A stretch of 64,000 nucleotides of DNA from Strongyloides papillosus (GCA_005656395.1 SRSI01000036.1:310001-374000); one strand, 5' to 3'. Shown: positions 1 to 12,568, numbered from the stretch's first letter. The notes: generated by a model from the sequence alone, not told the origin. Translations and numbers: made by a program.

Positions 1-2292
1 ACTCTTCTTTTGTCAAGAAGTTATTTTGTGTACCACCAGATCCAGAGTAGGTAAATGATAGACACCTCCTTCCACAACTCTGGTCTTCAGGATCAGCATA
101 CCATCTTGTAACATTTCCACTACCATTTCCAATAACCAATGGTTGTGAACAGACATCTTCAACAGGATTTGGACAACAAACAGTATTTGATGGTGAATCA
201 CCAACATGACACCATTCATCATTATTACATAAATTACAACTTTTTCTTGGTGGTTTTGTGTTCTCTGCCATTGGACATGGTGATATCCATGCTAAAAAAA
301 TTAAATATTTTAAAGATAAAAAAAGTTAAACATACGTTTACATATCCTTTCACATTCACTTAAACTTAAGAAGTTGTTTTCATTACCCTTCAAACCGGCA
401 AAAATAAACTTTTCACATTCTCGTTTTTCTTTATTAAAGTAGTAACGGTCTAAGATGCTATTTCCTTGACCAGTAAGTAGTGGTTGATCACATTTTTCCT
501 CCTTGAGTCTTGGACAACAAACTGAAGTCAATTGTGACCCACTAACATGACAATAATAGTCAACAGGACATACTAAATCACTTGGACCATTACATTGTAC
601 CTGTGAACTTGAATCGTTATTCAATGTTGCTGGTTCACCATAAGAACATGGGTTAATAATTTCAGATGGTTTTGGGGTATTAAAAGAGGTAAGGCAAGTT
701 GCTTCACAATCAATTTGATTCATGAAATTATTACCATTACCGTGAAGGCCTTTGAAGATAAATCTTTTACAGGAGTGGGATAAATTGTCATAATACCAAC
801 GGGAGAGGAAGTTTTCACCTTCACCTGATGTTCTTGGGAGGTTGCAAATATTGTCGACACCGTCAGGTAATGGACAACATGTTGTTGTTAAGAAATTTGC
901 TCCAGTGTGACAATAGTAGTTATCGGGACATCCACCATTATCTGGTAGGAGGTAACTGCATGTGGAGAATGTTGAATTGATTCCCCATCCGTATGGTGTT
1001 CCATTTGGACATGGATTTATTTTTGTTTGGATGAATGGTGTTGTTGATTCTGTTAATGGTTCTTCAGTTCTTGTTGATTCAGTTCGTGGTTCTTCGGTTG
1101 TTGTTGATTCAGTTTGTGGTTCTTTAGTTGTTGTTGGTTCGGTTAATAGTTCTTTAGTTGTTGTTGAATCCGTTAGTGGTTTTTTAGTTGTTGTTGATTC
1201 CGTTAGTGGTACTTCTGTTGTTGTTGGTATCTCTTTTTTGTTTTCTGTTTCTGATGTTTCTTCTACTATTGGGTTTATTATTGGGGCTTCAGTTGTTATT
1301 TCAGTTGTCTCTTCTTCTACTGTTGGAATTGTTGGTGTTTCTGTTGTTGAGAGGTAATTTTTCTTGGTTGTAGATTTTCTATTTGGATGTCTATAGAATG
1401 TGGTTGTAGCTTTTAATTCTTCCTCAGTTAAGGTGGATGATGATTCCGTTGTTTTAGAGGTCTCTTGAGTTGCAGTTGTTGTTGTTGGAATGATTTTTTG
1501 AGTAGTTGATATTGGTGTTACAAATTCGACACTTGTTGAGGGAGTTTCGGCTTCTGTAACTGTTGTGGATTGTGTTGTTGTTGTGGATGTCGTTGTTGTG
1601 GAAGTAGTTGTGGTATATGTCGTTGTTATGGGAGTATTTGTAGTAAATGTCGTTGTTGTAGGTGTAGTTGTTGTTGTGAATGTCGTTGTGGTTGATTCAG
1701 TTGTTGTAGTTGTTGAAGACATTGTTGTAGTAGAAGTGACTACAGGAGCTGTACTCGTTTCTACTTCTGATGTAGTTGAAATTGTTGTTACTACTGGTGA
1801 AGTTATATTCAATGTAGGAGATGAAGGCGGAGGAGTTAAAATCTCTTGTATCGTTATTGGACTATATGGAGCTTGAGTTGCAGCAGTTATACGTGTTGAA
1901 TTATGAATATACGGACTTTGTGTTGAGACTGGAGTTACAAGTTCAATATTTGGTGGTCTTGTAATTGGTTTTATGTTTGGTAAAATTTTAACATTATTTG
2001 GTAAAACTCTTATATTTGATATTGGTTTCTGGATAACTTTGAATTTATTTTGATTATTATTATTATTGCAATTTCTGTTGCAGTTAATTGTTCTATATTG
2101 AACTTGTCCACGAGGAACATTTTGGACATTTCTATATATAACTTTTCTATTATTGTTATTATTATTATTTTGCACTACATTTTTAGGATAATAATAATAA
2201 ACTTGTGCCGAATGTGCATGGAGGCAAAAATAAAATATTAATAAAATATTAAAAATATATACTGGAGATCTGGGTAACAGGACAAGATTCAT
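1..2292 (-). CDS. Secreted Kunitz/lustrin-type cysteine-rich protein with mucin-like region (3' end outside window)
   Basis: Exon 1 is 2292-336 and exon 2 is 291 to the window edge. The 44-base intron (292-335) starts GTATGTT, ends TTTAG and keeps the frame. The product starts with a hydrophobic signal peptide (about residues 1-29), then an Asn-rich stretch and a long Thr/Ser-rich region (about 130-420) with repeated TESTTTKEPL-like units, probably O-glycosylated. Then come alternating cysteine modules: a lustrin-type module (about 427-477, ending in CCP), a Kunitz domain (about 484-540), a second lustrin module (548-593), a second Kunitz domain (597-651), and in exon 2 a third lustrin/Kunitz pair, cut by the edge. 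Kunitz domains usually inhibit serine proteases, and in nematodes such proteins are often cuticular or secreted. Whether these domains inhibit anything is not shown. The third Kunitz domain has an unusual extra Arg-Arg-Cys stretch. There is an N-terminal pseudogene copy at 5795-5903. Confidence 0.87.
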
Positions 2293-3260
2293 TATATCCT
2301 AATATTACTAAAAGATAAATAATTAATCAAAATTAAATAAATATAAGAATAATAAAATATTAGATACGTTGTAAAGAAAAATTTTAATGACAAAATATTA
2401 TGTAATATAAATACAAAGCCACATAAGTTACCTTAAGCAAACTTTCATTACCTTTTCACCACTTATAAAATTTTTGACCAACCCAAATTATTATCTTTTA
2501 AATTTCCATTATTAACTATGATAATCTGATCTTAATGTTGATTCTCTGTGAATGATCTTATTATAAATAGTTTTAGCTACAGTTATATATGCTTACCCAG
2601 CACCGCCATGGACAATTTAACAAACAATATAAATATACAAGAGCTCTCATTATTTTTAATGTTAAACGGAAATAAATAGGTATATTTGCAATATTTCATA
2701 TACTTAACGTAATAAGATGTCCTAACATACATTCGACCATTGGCTTATAATGACAAAACACAAATACGAGTACATTAACCTTTAATATCACATTCTTAGA
2801 TTGATCCTCTCTTACTCACTCATCAACTTGCGTTAATCTTTTATTATATAAGTTTTCTGTGAAAGTTTTTCTTTTACAAATATACTTTATCTTTTACTTT
2901 TAAATATAGTTTAGTTACCGACTTTTTTTTTGTATAGGAAAAATTAAAGGAAGTGTTCTGATTACAATTTGCAATATTTACATAGTGACATTGAGATAAT
3001 TATGTCTTAGAATAAAAAAAGTAAAAGTATTGGTCAATTGTATATGGTTGAGTGAAAATAATTTTTCAAAATATTCTCTTTTCTTTTCCTTCTTAACAAT
3101 ATTATGTAAATACTTATGTAAAGGATTTTTTCACTACTGTTACAAAATGATGAAACAAACAAGGACAATAAAAATTATATTTCTTTTTTATCACAAAAAT
3201 ATTATAATAATCACTTTAAAATAAGGACATAATTTTATGTTAAAAATGATTTTATTGTTT
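2293..3260. other. AT-rich intergenic DNA between Kunitz gene and first transporter
   Basis: No supported gene. The part next to the Kunitz start should hold its promoter, and the part from about 3120 holds the 3' flank of the transporter. That 3' flank is almost identical to the flank of the second transporter at about 6890-7033. Confidence 0.6.
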
Positions 3261-5340
3261 TTACTTGTTATCTAAGATTAATGTTGTTGATTTCTTATTC
3301 CTAGTGAAGTACTCAGCATATAAAACAGCATCATGAATTGATGGGAAAAAATAATCTTTTGATATTTTTGTGTATGTTCCGCACTTTTCAAACATTTTTC
3401 TTAAAGGGAATTTACATCCAGCAAGAAGGAGATTGACATCTAAACTTTTTAAGTCATAATAAAGTTCCTCGATACATTTAACACCCATAAGATCTATTAA
3501 TGTTATTCCAGTACAATCGAAAATTATACTTTTTTTTTGATTTTCATTATTGTTTTCCATGTCACTTTCAAGGAAGGAGGTACTTAAGAAATAGTTAATT
3601 TTCGTTTTAAAATTTTCAACATTTATAAATATTAAAGGTGCGTCAAAACGGTAAATGAAAACGTTTGGGATTGCATAAGATGCTTTATATCTACGGGTAT
3701 CTTTATAAATATCTGTATTACCTATCTTAGATAGCATAACTGTTTTAGACGATTGTATTCTGACAATAACAGTCAATAAAGCATATCCAATGCCGATTAA
3801 AAGACCCGGTGAAACATCCCACAATATAACACCCAAAAACGTCACAATCCATATCGATAAATCTACCATTGATTTCTTATAGATATTAAAGATTTCTAAA
3901 AATTGTTTTAACATTGTTTGAAGTGCTATTACAATAATGCTTGATAAAACGCACAATGGCAGTGGTTCTAATACTGGTCCAGCCCATAATATAATCAGAA
4001 GTATGGTTGTAGCAGAGATAATTGAACTTACCTGAGACTGACAACCCATTTGACTGTTGATAGTTGATCTTGAAAAAGCCCCAGAGGTTGGATGACAACT
4101 AAAAAAAGAAGCTATAATCTCAGATATTGCTAATGCTCTCAATTCTTGTTTGGCATCAACGGTATAGCAATGCTTTTTGGCAAATATTTTACCACATGAA
4201 AATGATAAGGCATATATGACGATTGCTATTGTTATTGAATGAACTATTAATGATGAGAAAGCTGAAAAGATTGGTGCCGTTGGATCTGGGAATCCTGTTG
4301 GAATATCTGCTACAATCTTAACATTGTACTTCTTGTTGAATTCAAAAAAGTATGAGAGTAATATGGTGATTATGACGACAAATAATTCAAAAGGTATTGG
4401 ATATGAAATTCTTTTCTTAATTATTGGATTGATATATTCTTTTCCGACGTACAATACGATTAAACATGCTACTGATATGATGAGTGCGGCAAAATTTGTC
4501 TTAGTGATATGAGAAAAAAAATCAATTGCTATCTTGAAAAACTTAAAAAATCCACCATGTGATTTGGTATGAATATCAAATAATTTTGGAACTTGTGCTA
4601 AATAAATATAACAAGCCGCAGAGGTTGTGAATCCACCCACTAATTCATCGCTTAAGTATGTTGTTAAAATATGAAGTTGAAAAATCGACATCACTAACAT
4701 TGTTAAGCCACAAAAAAAGGTTATTGTTACAGTAACCTGGATTGGTGTTAACAAACCCAGTGAGTTTGGATCTAATTCACCATCTACGATACTTGTTATG
4801 TTATCATATGAAAGATTATAATCAGTGTAATATGCTTGTTGAGCAGTTTCAACCATCAATGACAAAATAGCCACCATACCAAGAGAGATGTGTTTTGAAG
4901 TACCAAGTATTGCATATGCCAGGGTTGGGACGAATGATGAATAAAGACCAACAACTGGTGGTAATCTAGCCAATTGAGCGTATGCCATTGACTGTGATAC
5001 ATTCATTATAGCAACAATTATCCCCGCTGACACATCATTACTTAACCCTTTGATTTTGTATTCCCTCATCCACCTTACAATCGGAATCCAATTCATTAAA
5101 CATTCTGTTGAGAGGCATTTTTTATTAAAGACTTTACCCATAAAATTTTTAGCTTTTCCTTTAAATTTTTTAACCTCTTTCGTTGAATTTTTGAATGTTT
5201 CATCAAACTCTTTCTTTAAAAAAAATAAATATCTAGTTATAATATTTTTTTATTAAACTTACCTGTGTCAAAGCGTTTCTAGTAACACTATATATAACGG
5301 ATTTACTTGAACTCCTGTCATCATCACTTGTATGAGACAT
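3261..5340 (-). CDS. SLC26/SulP family anion transporter, copy A (intact)
   Basis: Exon 1 is 5340-5263 (26 codons) and exon 2 is 5213-3261. The intron, 5214-5262, is 49 bases and has a GTAAGT donor. Total 676 residues, a normal length for SulP proteins. The membrane domain carries the family signature after the first helix: a GLYSSF motif followed by GTSKHIS. About a dozen hydrophobic segments follow, up to about residue 490. A C-terminal STAS domain is clear from the FDCTG, DLMGVK and LLLAGCK blocks. The family moves sulfate, chloride, bicarbonate or oxalate across plasma membranes; the substrate cannot be told from sequence. Translation from residue 51 would also be open, but the upstream exon is conserved in copy B and supports this start. 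The tandem paralogue at 7034-9114 has the same gene structure. Confidence 0.9.
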
Positions 5341-5794
5341 TCTTACTTAATAATTATGAATTTCTTATTCTTCTTATATTAAAATAATGATAAAATCAAA
5401 CGAATTTACTATCTATCTCATTCTTTTTTTCACTCATTTTTTATAATTATAAGTACCAAAATTTCTTAGATAAATTAAGAGATATCAATATATTGAAATA
5501 AACACATTTTGATTGACAAGTAAAATATTTTCACTCGCCTTATTATATCTTTAAAATGAATAAATAATAATAATTAATATTAATCATACCATAATATCAC
5601 TTTGTTTATTTCTAAATTTCTACCATTTACCCGTCTGAACTATGACTCAATGATTCTATGATAAAATAGTTAGTGATATACAAAATGATATCGATATCAC
5701 TTAAGACTTTTTCGGTTATTTATAGTTTTTTTAGCAGTAATATCATCATTTTCTTTCTTATTAAACAGAGTTTACATTAATTTGTAATACATCA

Positions 5795-5903
5795 GAAGGA
5801 TAATATAAGTAAACTTGTGCCAAATATGCATGGAGACAAAAATAAAATATTAAAAAAATGTTAAAATAAATACTGGAAATCTGGATAACAGAACAAGATT
5901 CAT
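5795..5903 (-). pseudogene. Truncated copy of the Kunitz gene start
   Basis: Read on the minus strand from the ATG at 5903, the first codons (MNLVLLSRFPV) match the start of the Kunitz/lustrin gene at 2292. A frame change after about 15 codons then restores the signal-peptide end (FYFCLHA). The similarity, upstream bases included, stops near 5790. This marks one end of the segmental duplication that produced the second transporter. It is not expected to make a protein. Confidence 0.8.
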
Positions 5904-5949
5904 TATATCCAAATATTATTAAAAAAATGATCTATAATAATAATAAAAA

Positions 5950-6790
5950 AAATAAGAAAATTAATTTTGTCTTCCCTATAACCCTTTTTAGATTTAATCG
6001 ACTTTTATTAGTAAATTGCTAAAATATGTGTTATTTTAACTAGAAGGGCTGAATAGGTTTCAAATATTTTTGGCCAGAACTAGTAAAGTTGATTCTTTAA
6101 AAAAAGCTCTTTTTGATCCATTTTTTAGTATAACTTTGTTTAGAGAATAATTTCTTTCAAAGTTTATAAAATAATTTTGTTAGTATGCCATTTGAAAGTT
6201 CAAATTCCTTAAATGGTTCGTAAACACAAAAATTTTAATATATATTGAAAACTGGCCGAGTTATAGTTCAAAGAGTGGCTACCATATAAAAAATTTAAAA
6301 GTTGAATAACTATAACTTTGTGATAACATCATGAAAACAAATAAAAAAATATTTGCTATATTGATCTAAGTCAACCTTAAAAAAATGAGTTTCTAATGAG
6401 GTTCATTGGTTAGCAAAGAAAAAAGTTATTTAATATAAATATCAATATTTTCACTTTTTTCATTTTTTTACACAAAAAAAAATTTTGTTTTCAACATAAC
6501 TTTTTTTAAACTTAAACAATTTTTATTATTAAATAGTTATTAGGTGCATTTTTTAAACTTAGTTGAGAAACAGAGTCTTAGAAGTTTTAATACATAATAG
6601 GCCATGTTATTTTAAAAGAGATCACCTTTTAGGTTACTCTTTTGTGTAGTTTTGCCTTTCAGATAGTTTTTGTAAAAGTAAATGGAATTTTTTGGTTTGT
6701 AACTCATTTAAAGATATAAGTAAAGAATATAGATGAAATATCATATTTAAAAGATTCATCAAAAACTAGTCAAGCTATGAACCAAAGTGT
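5950..6790 (+). repeat. Two diverged units of a roughly 520-base repeat family
   Basis: Two copies of an anchor resembling CATAACTTNNTTNAAACTTAA followed by a TTTTTATTA stretch lie about 520 bases apart (near 5965 and 6490). A second shared anchor (TTCAAAGTTTATAAAATAATTT) lies between them at about 6150. The same anchors recur at 42600-50900 and 53430-55960. No coding capacity is seen. The units occupy the place that is unique DNA (2320-3030) in the other copy of the duplicated transporter segment. Confidence 0.7.
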
Positions 6791-7033
6791 GACGATTATT
6801 TTTCGATAAAAAAGAGCCGATCTTTTTAGCACAAACATTTTGATCAATGATTTAATGTATAAAATTATTTTATAAATACTTATGTAATATGTAAAAGATT
6901 TTTTCATTATTGTTAAAAAATGATAAAACAAAAAAGAACAATAAAAATTATATTTGTTTTCTATCACTATAATATTATAATAATCACTTTAAAATAAGGA
7001 CATAATTTTATGTTAAAAATGATTTTATTGTTT

Positions 7034-9114
7034 TTACTCGTTATCTAAGATTAATGTTGTTGATTTCTTATTCCTAGTGAAGTACTCAGCATATAAAACA
7101 GCATCATGAATTGATGGGAAAAAATAATCTTTTGATATTTTTGTGTATGTTCCGCACTTTTCAAACATTTTTCTTAAAGGAAATTTACATCCAGCAAGAA
7201 GGAGATTGACATCTAAACTTTTTAAGTCATAATAAAGTTCCTCGATACATTTAACACCCATAAGATCTATTGATGTTATTCCAGTACAATCGAAAATTAT
7301 ACATTTTTTTTGATTTTCATTATTGTTTTCCATGTCACTTTCAATGTAGGAACTATCGAGGAGATGATTAACTTTTGTTTTAAAATTTTCACAATTGATA
7401 AATATTAAGGGTGCATCAAAACGGTAGATAAAGACGTATGGGATTCCATGGGATGCTTTATATCTACGGATATCTTTATAGATATCTGTATCACCTATCT
7501 TCGCCAACATAACTGTCTTTGGCCATTGTGTTCTAATAATAACTGTCAACAAAGCATATCCAATACCAATTAACAGACCCTGTGAAACATCCCATGATAT
7601 AACACCCAAAAATGTCACAATCCATATCGATAAATCTATCATTGATTTCTTGTAAAGATTACCAATTTCTAAAAATTGTTTTAACATTGTTTGAAGTGCT
7701 ATTACAATAATACATGATAAAACACACAATGGTAGTGGTTCTAATAAGGGTCCAACCCATAATATGACCAGAAGGATGGCTCCAGCAGAGATAATTGAGC
7801 CTAATTGTGACTGACAACCCATTTGACTGTTGACGCTCGCTCTTGACAATGACCCAGAGGCTGGATGACAGCTAAAAAATGACGCTACAATTTCAACAGC
7901 TGCTAATGCTCTTAATTCTTGTTTAGCATCAACGGTATAGTTATGTTTTTTCCCAAATATTCTACCACATGAATATGTGATGGCATATATGACGATTGCT
8001 ATTGTCATTGAATCGACTATTAATGATGAGAAGGCTGAAAATATTGGTACTGTTGGTTTTGGGAATCCTGTTGGAATCTCTGCTACAATATTAACATTGA
8101 ACTTCTTATTGAATCCAATAAAATATGAGAGTAATGTAGTAACTATGACTACAAATAATTCAAAAGGTATCGGAAATGGAACTTTTTTTCTAAACATTGG
8201 ATTGATATATTCCTTTCCGACATACAATACGATTAAGCATACCACTGAAATGATGAGTGAGGCAAAATTTGTCTCTGTGATATGAGAAAAAAAATCAATT
8301 GCTATTTTGAAAAACTTAAGCAATCCACTATGTGATTTGGTATGGACATCAAATAATTTTGGAAATTGTGATAAGAAAACATGACATGCCGCACCGGTTG
8401 TGAATCCACCCACCAATTCATCGCTCAAGTATACTGTTAAAATATGAAGTTGAAAGTATTGACATTATCAGCATTGTTAAGCCGCAAAAAAAGGTTATTG
8501 TTACAGTAACCTGGATTGGTGTTAACAAACCCAGTGATTTTGGATCTAATTCACCTCCTACGATATTTGTTATATTGTCATATGAAAGATTATTATTAAG
8601 GTAATAACCTTGTTGAGCGGTCCCAACCATCAATGATACCACAGCAAACATACCGAGAGAGATGTGTTTTGAAGTACCAAGTATTGCATATATCAATGTT
8701 GGAAGAAATGATGTATAAAGACCGATGACTGGTGGTAGTTTAGCTAATTGAGCATATGCCATTGACTGTGGTACATTCATTATAGCAACAGTTATCCCTG
8801 CTGTTACATCATTACTTAGCCCTGTAATTTTGTATTCTCTCATCCACCTTATAATTGGAATCCAATCCATTAAACATTCCGTTGAGAGGCATTTTTTATT
8901 AAAGACTTTACCCATAAAATTTTTAGCTTTTCTTTTAAATGTTTTAACTTCTTTCGTTGAATTTTTGAATGTCTCATCAAACTCTTTCTTTAAAAAAATC
9001 AATACCTAGTGATAATATTTTTTTTATTAAACTTACCTGTGTTAACGCGTTTCTAGTAACACTATAGATAACGGATTTACTTGAACTCCTGTCATCATCA
9101 CTTGTATGAGACAT
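7034..9114 (-). CDS. SLC26/SulP family anion transporter, copy B, with one frameshift
   Basis: Exon 1 is 9114-9037 and exon 2 begins at 8987. The intron, 8988-9036, matches copy A in position, size and ends. The reading frame is open from 8987 to about 8440, then shifts by one base and stays open to 7034. Against copy A there is one extra base in the stretch coding for the segment before the SDELVGG block (about 8440-8460). The transport signature (GLYTSF, GTSKHIS) lies before the break. The rest of the membrane domain and the STAS domain (FDCTG, DLMGVK) lie after it. As read, the protein would end at about 215 residues. It is either a very young pseudogene or a base-level sequence error. The last 300 or so bases of the gene and its 3' flank are nearly identical to copy A although the middle differs, which suggests recent gene conversion. 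Confidence 0.82.
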
Positions 9115-10247
9115 TCTTGTTTAAAAAATTATGAATTTGTTATTTCTTCTAATATTAAAAAAAGATAATATCAAACAAATGTACTATTATGTGTTTCTTT
9201 TTTTCACCCATTTCTTATTAATACTCAAATTTGATAGATAAATCAAAAGATATCAATACCTTGAAACAACTGCATTTTTATTGATATCTATTATGACAGA
9301 TTATTTAACTATATATTATTGCGAATATTACATTATTTTATCAAGAAAGTTTGTTTATCAAATGTTTTAGCATCTGTCTAATGATAATGGATGCCGATTA
9401 GTAGGTGGAAAATGAAGGAATTATCAATTTGATTTGTGGTTTGTGCCCTTTGTTTTATAAATCGTTTTTTTTCTTTCATAAATTTGATTATTATTTCTTT
9501 ATATTTATATTTTTAATATAAAATTTCTTTGTATTATTATCTTATTTATTAAGAATTAAATCAATATAAGGAGAGAAAAATTAAGCGGCCAAATTTATTG
9601 GTATGCATTATCATTAAATATCTATCAAAATTTTGATATAGAAGGTAGGGTATGCAAACAACCCCTATCATGGATTGGTCCAAATATATATATATTAAGA
9701 TTAGACAAGAAAATTAACTACTTGATGAATGAATATAATATGTATGTGTATATATTATCATTAGTGTAGGGTAAAGAAATACAAAAAAATATTTATACAC
9801 TATAAGCATGTATGTATTATTATTATCATGTTTAACAAATCAACAGCCGCTTATTACCTATTCCTATTAAAGGAAGAGGAGAAAGTATACCTTTCAAAAT
9901 TTTTCTAACAGTCTTCCTTCAAATTCACTCCACCTATGTTCTTATCTAAAGCCGCAAACCTTAATGAGTACGCCGCATTTTTAATTCAGAACATAATATT
10001 CGTATCAAGCACTGTTATCATCATTCTTGAAATTATCTTTATTTTTCTTTTAACGGATAACTTTTGCTGGGAATAAATTGACAAGAAAGGTAAAAAAAAA
10101 CTTTGGAACGATAACATTATAGATATATTATCATCCAATATTCATAATAAATAATAAGGTATGATAAAACTAACCTTTTTTTATCAGTTCATGTGCTCTA
10201 ATCTTGATATTTTTAGGAAACATCCTTTATCTAGTCAATTCTATTGA
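9115..10247. other. AT-rich intergenic region, divergent promoters
   Basis: The region lies between the starts of transporter B (minus) and the GATA factor (plus), so it should hold both promoters. Several TGATAA/TTATCA motifs occur, one of them described separately. No gene is seen. Confidence 0.6.
10181..10188 (-). promoter_or_regulatory. Candidate GATA site before the GATA gene
   Basis: TTATCAGT is the exact reverse complement of ACTGATAA, the extended site preferred by the worm intestinal GATA factors. It lies 60 bases before the start codon of the GATA gene, and another ATGATAAA lies at about 10161. Autoregulation is inference. GATA-like words are common in such AT-rich DNA. Confidence 0.4.
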
Positions 10248-12145
10248 ATGGAGGAATCCTCAAATTCTAGAACAACAATAACATTAAAAGATCCAAGTTC
10301 TAGAGGCATTAACATTTCCACACAAAATTTAATCTCTGAAAATTTATTACCATCACTTGAGACAATCCGTACCTCTGGAGTTACATTAACGAATATGCAA
10401 ACGGTAGTTGATACAACATCACAAAATATGATAAGTCAAAGTATTACTAGTATCGGAAATGCGGCCTCATCTGGAAGAACAGATATGTTATTATCAACAA
10501 ATTCCCTGAATCCTTCATTATCTAACGAGTTAAATTCTCAAATTGTTGCCCCAGTATATGGAGATTCCAGTCAACTTCAACATTATAATATTAACCTGAA
10601 TCAGTTTCAAACGGATCAATGTCTCATGCCGATAATACAACAAAACTCTACAGGCCACTCAACAATACCAAATGGTTTAAACTCCTACAACTCATTTGGT
10701 GCCTTCGCCAATTCAGCAGGATATCAAAATGATTTTAGGACACCATCTAGTCAACCAATATTATCAGCATCACTACAAAATCAATTTAATCAAGTTCAAT
10801 TACAACCATATTCGTATAATGATCAATATATAAGGTAAGATTTTTACTATTATAATTAATGATTATAATTTTTTGTGAATATTTTTTTTACTTTTAGTAC
10901 TGTACCACATCAATACACAAATAATCATATATATAACATAGATCATCCTCAAGCAAGATATATTAGCCATTTAGATAATACATATTACCATGATGGCCAA
11001 GGAAGTTTTATTAACCAACATCAAATTATTGCTCCACAGATGACAAATAAAGAATGTCCTTAAATGTGGAGCAACATTTGACTACACAACATCAGAGGAT
11101 GGTAAACTTTGTATAGGATGTTCTACAAATGAGATAAATTCAAATAAAATGATTACCATGAATAATATACCTCAACAACAATCAGGAAACCAAATACCAA
11201 TAAACGATTCTGCAGAAGGTAGTAGCAAAAAAACATTCCAAAAGAAGACTGTTACAAGTAGTCAAAAAGACAAGATATGAAATGTAATAATTGTGGTGGA
11301 AGTAACACAACATTATGGAGAAGGAATGCTGATGGACATCCTGTTTGTAATGCATGTGGATTATATTATAAACTTCACGGTGTTCAACGTCCATTATCAA
11401 TGAAAAAGGATGGTGATACACAGAAAAGGAAAAGAAAACCAAAAACAAATAATCCTGAAAGTGTTAGAAAGGGACGTCAGGATGTTGGTCAACAGTTACA
11501 GGGGTTACACCAAAACGGTACCCATCAACAAAATCATGTTATTTATACGAATCAACCGTCATTTAACCAACCACCACAAAATACTGTTTCATATCAAATA
11601 TCACCAAGTGGTATTGATAATTCATATGATAGTAGTAGTTTTAATATTGATCATTACTCTCAAATGCCAATACAAAATCAGATGGAAGGACCATATATTG
11701 GAATTGAGAATCAAAATGTTTCACAGAATGATGTTACCTTGTCAAAACAAGAGTATATTACTGGTTATGGAATAACAACAAATACCGTCATACAACCACC
11801 TATGATACAACAACAACAGCATAAAGAGGAGATAAATAATGAAAATAAAGGAGAACAAATTTTGGTTAAAAATGAGCATATGATAAACAAGCAATGATGC
11901 TAATGAGAATGAGTGTATTGCTAGTGAATTTTTAAGACCACGTGTTCAACAATCCTACTACTGTATCAGAGAGTGTAGAACCAATAAAAGTTGAAAATCT
12001 TCCTGAGTCATATCATAATACAGATAATGAGGAGAATGCCTTACCAAATATTGAGGGTACCGATAGTAAGGAAAAAGAAAGTTTACAAAAAAATGGGAAT
12101 AATGATGATAATTTATCCACTAAAATGGAAGAGAATAGTCATTAA
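10248..12145 (+). CDS. GATA-type zinc-finger transcription factor, ELT-2-like layout, with several frame breaks
   Basis: Exon 1 is 10248-10837. A GTAAGA donor and TTTTTAG acceptor join it to an exon starting at about 10898. The N-terminal half is Ser/Asn/Gln-rich. A degraded N-terminal finger (CLKCG ... CIGC, two CX2C pairs 15 residues apart) is encoded at about 11055-11125. A canonical C-terminal GATA finger follows at 11280-11355 ([23 protein letters not shown]) with a basic KRKRKPK tail. A Gln/Asn-rich region and an acidic C-terminus ending at 12145 complete it. This arrangement resembles intestinal ELT-2-type factors, which bind TGATAA sites. The sequence changes frame near 11056, 11265, 11895 and 11940, with no other stops inside the implied frames. 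Unannotated introns do not fit at these points. It is either a recently broken gene or carries base-level sequence errors. Confidence 0.8.
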
Positions 12146-12568
12146 ATATAAATATACTATTTATATCAAAAAGAAAATATGAAAAAAGACATATCCTCCT
12201 TAGTCTGTTAAAAATATTTATTAAAATTATTGTATGTCATATATAAATAAGACTATTTTTTAGAGATGTTTTTTTATTATTATTATTAATATAGAATATA
12301 TTATATTTAATTAGTTAAAAGGATTGTGTAACATTTAGTATAACAATATACATATTATTTTGTTTAAATGAATTTATATAAATATTTATAGTCATTGACC
12401 TACAATATATATATTAAAATCAAGACTGGTAACATACCAAAACCGGATGATAAATGATATTTTAATCATTCCAAAAAAGACTTAAAAATATAAGTTGAAT
12501 ACGGCAACTTTATTTTTAAAAATTTTATCTTCAAACACCAGGTAGCATTTACACTTTTCATATACATT
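12146..12568. other. 3' flank of the GATA gene
   Basis: AT-rich DNA with no coding signal, holding the presumed 3' untranslated region of the GATA gene and the short promoter of the next gene. Confidence 0.5.

Noticed and set aside
962..1876. Val-rich open frames on the plus strand opposite the Kunitz gene
   Set aside because: They are shadows of the Thr-rich repeats (ACA/ACT codons read backwards as TGT/AGT/GTT). The minus-strand frame has signal peptide, domains and splice site.
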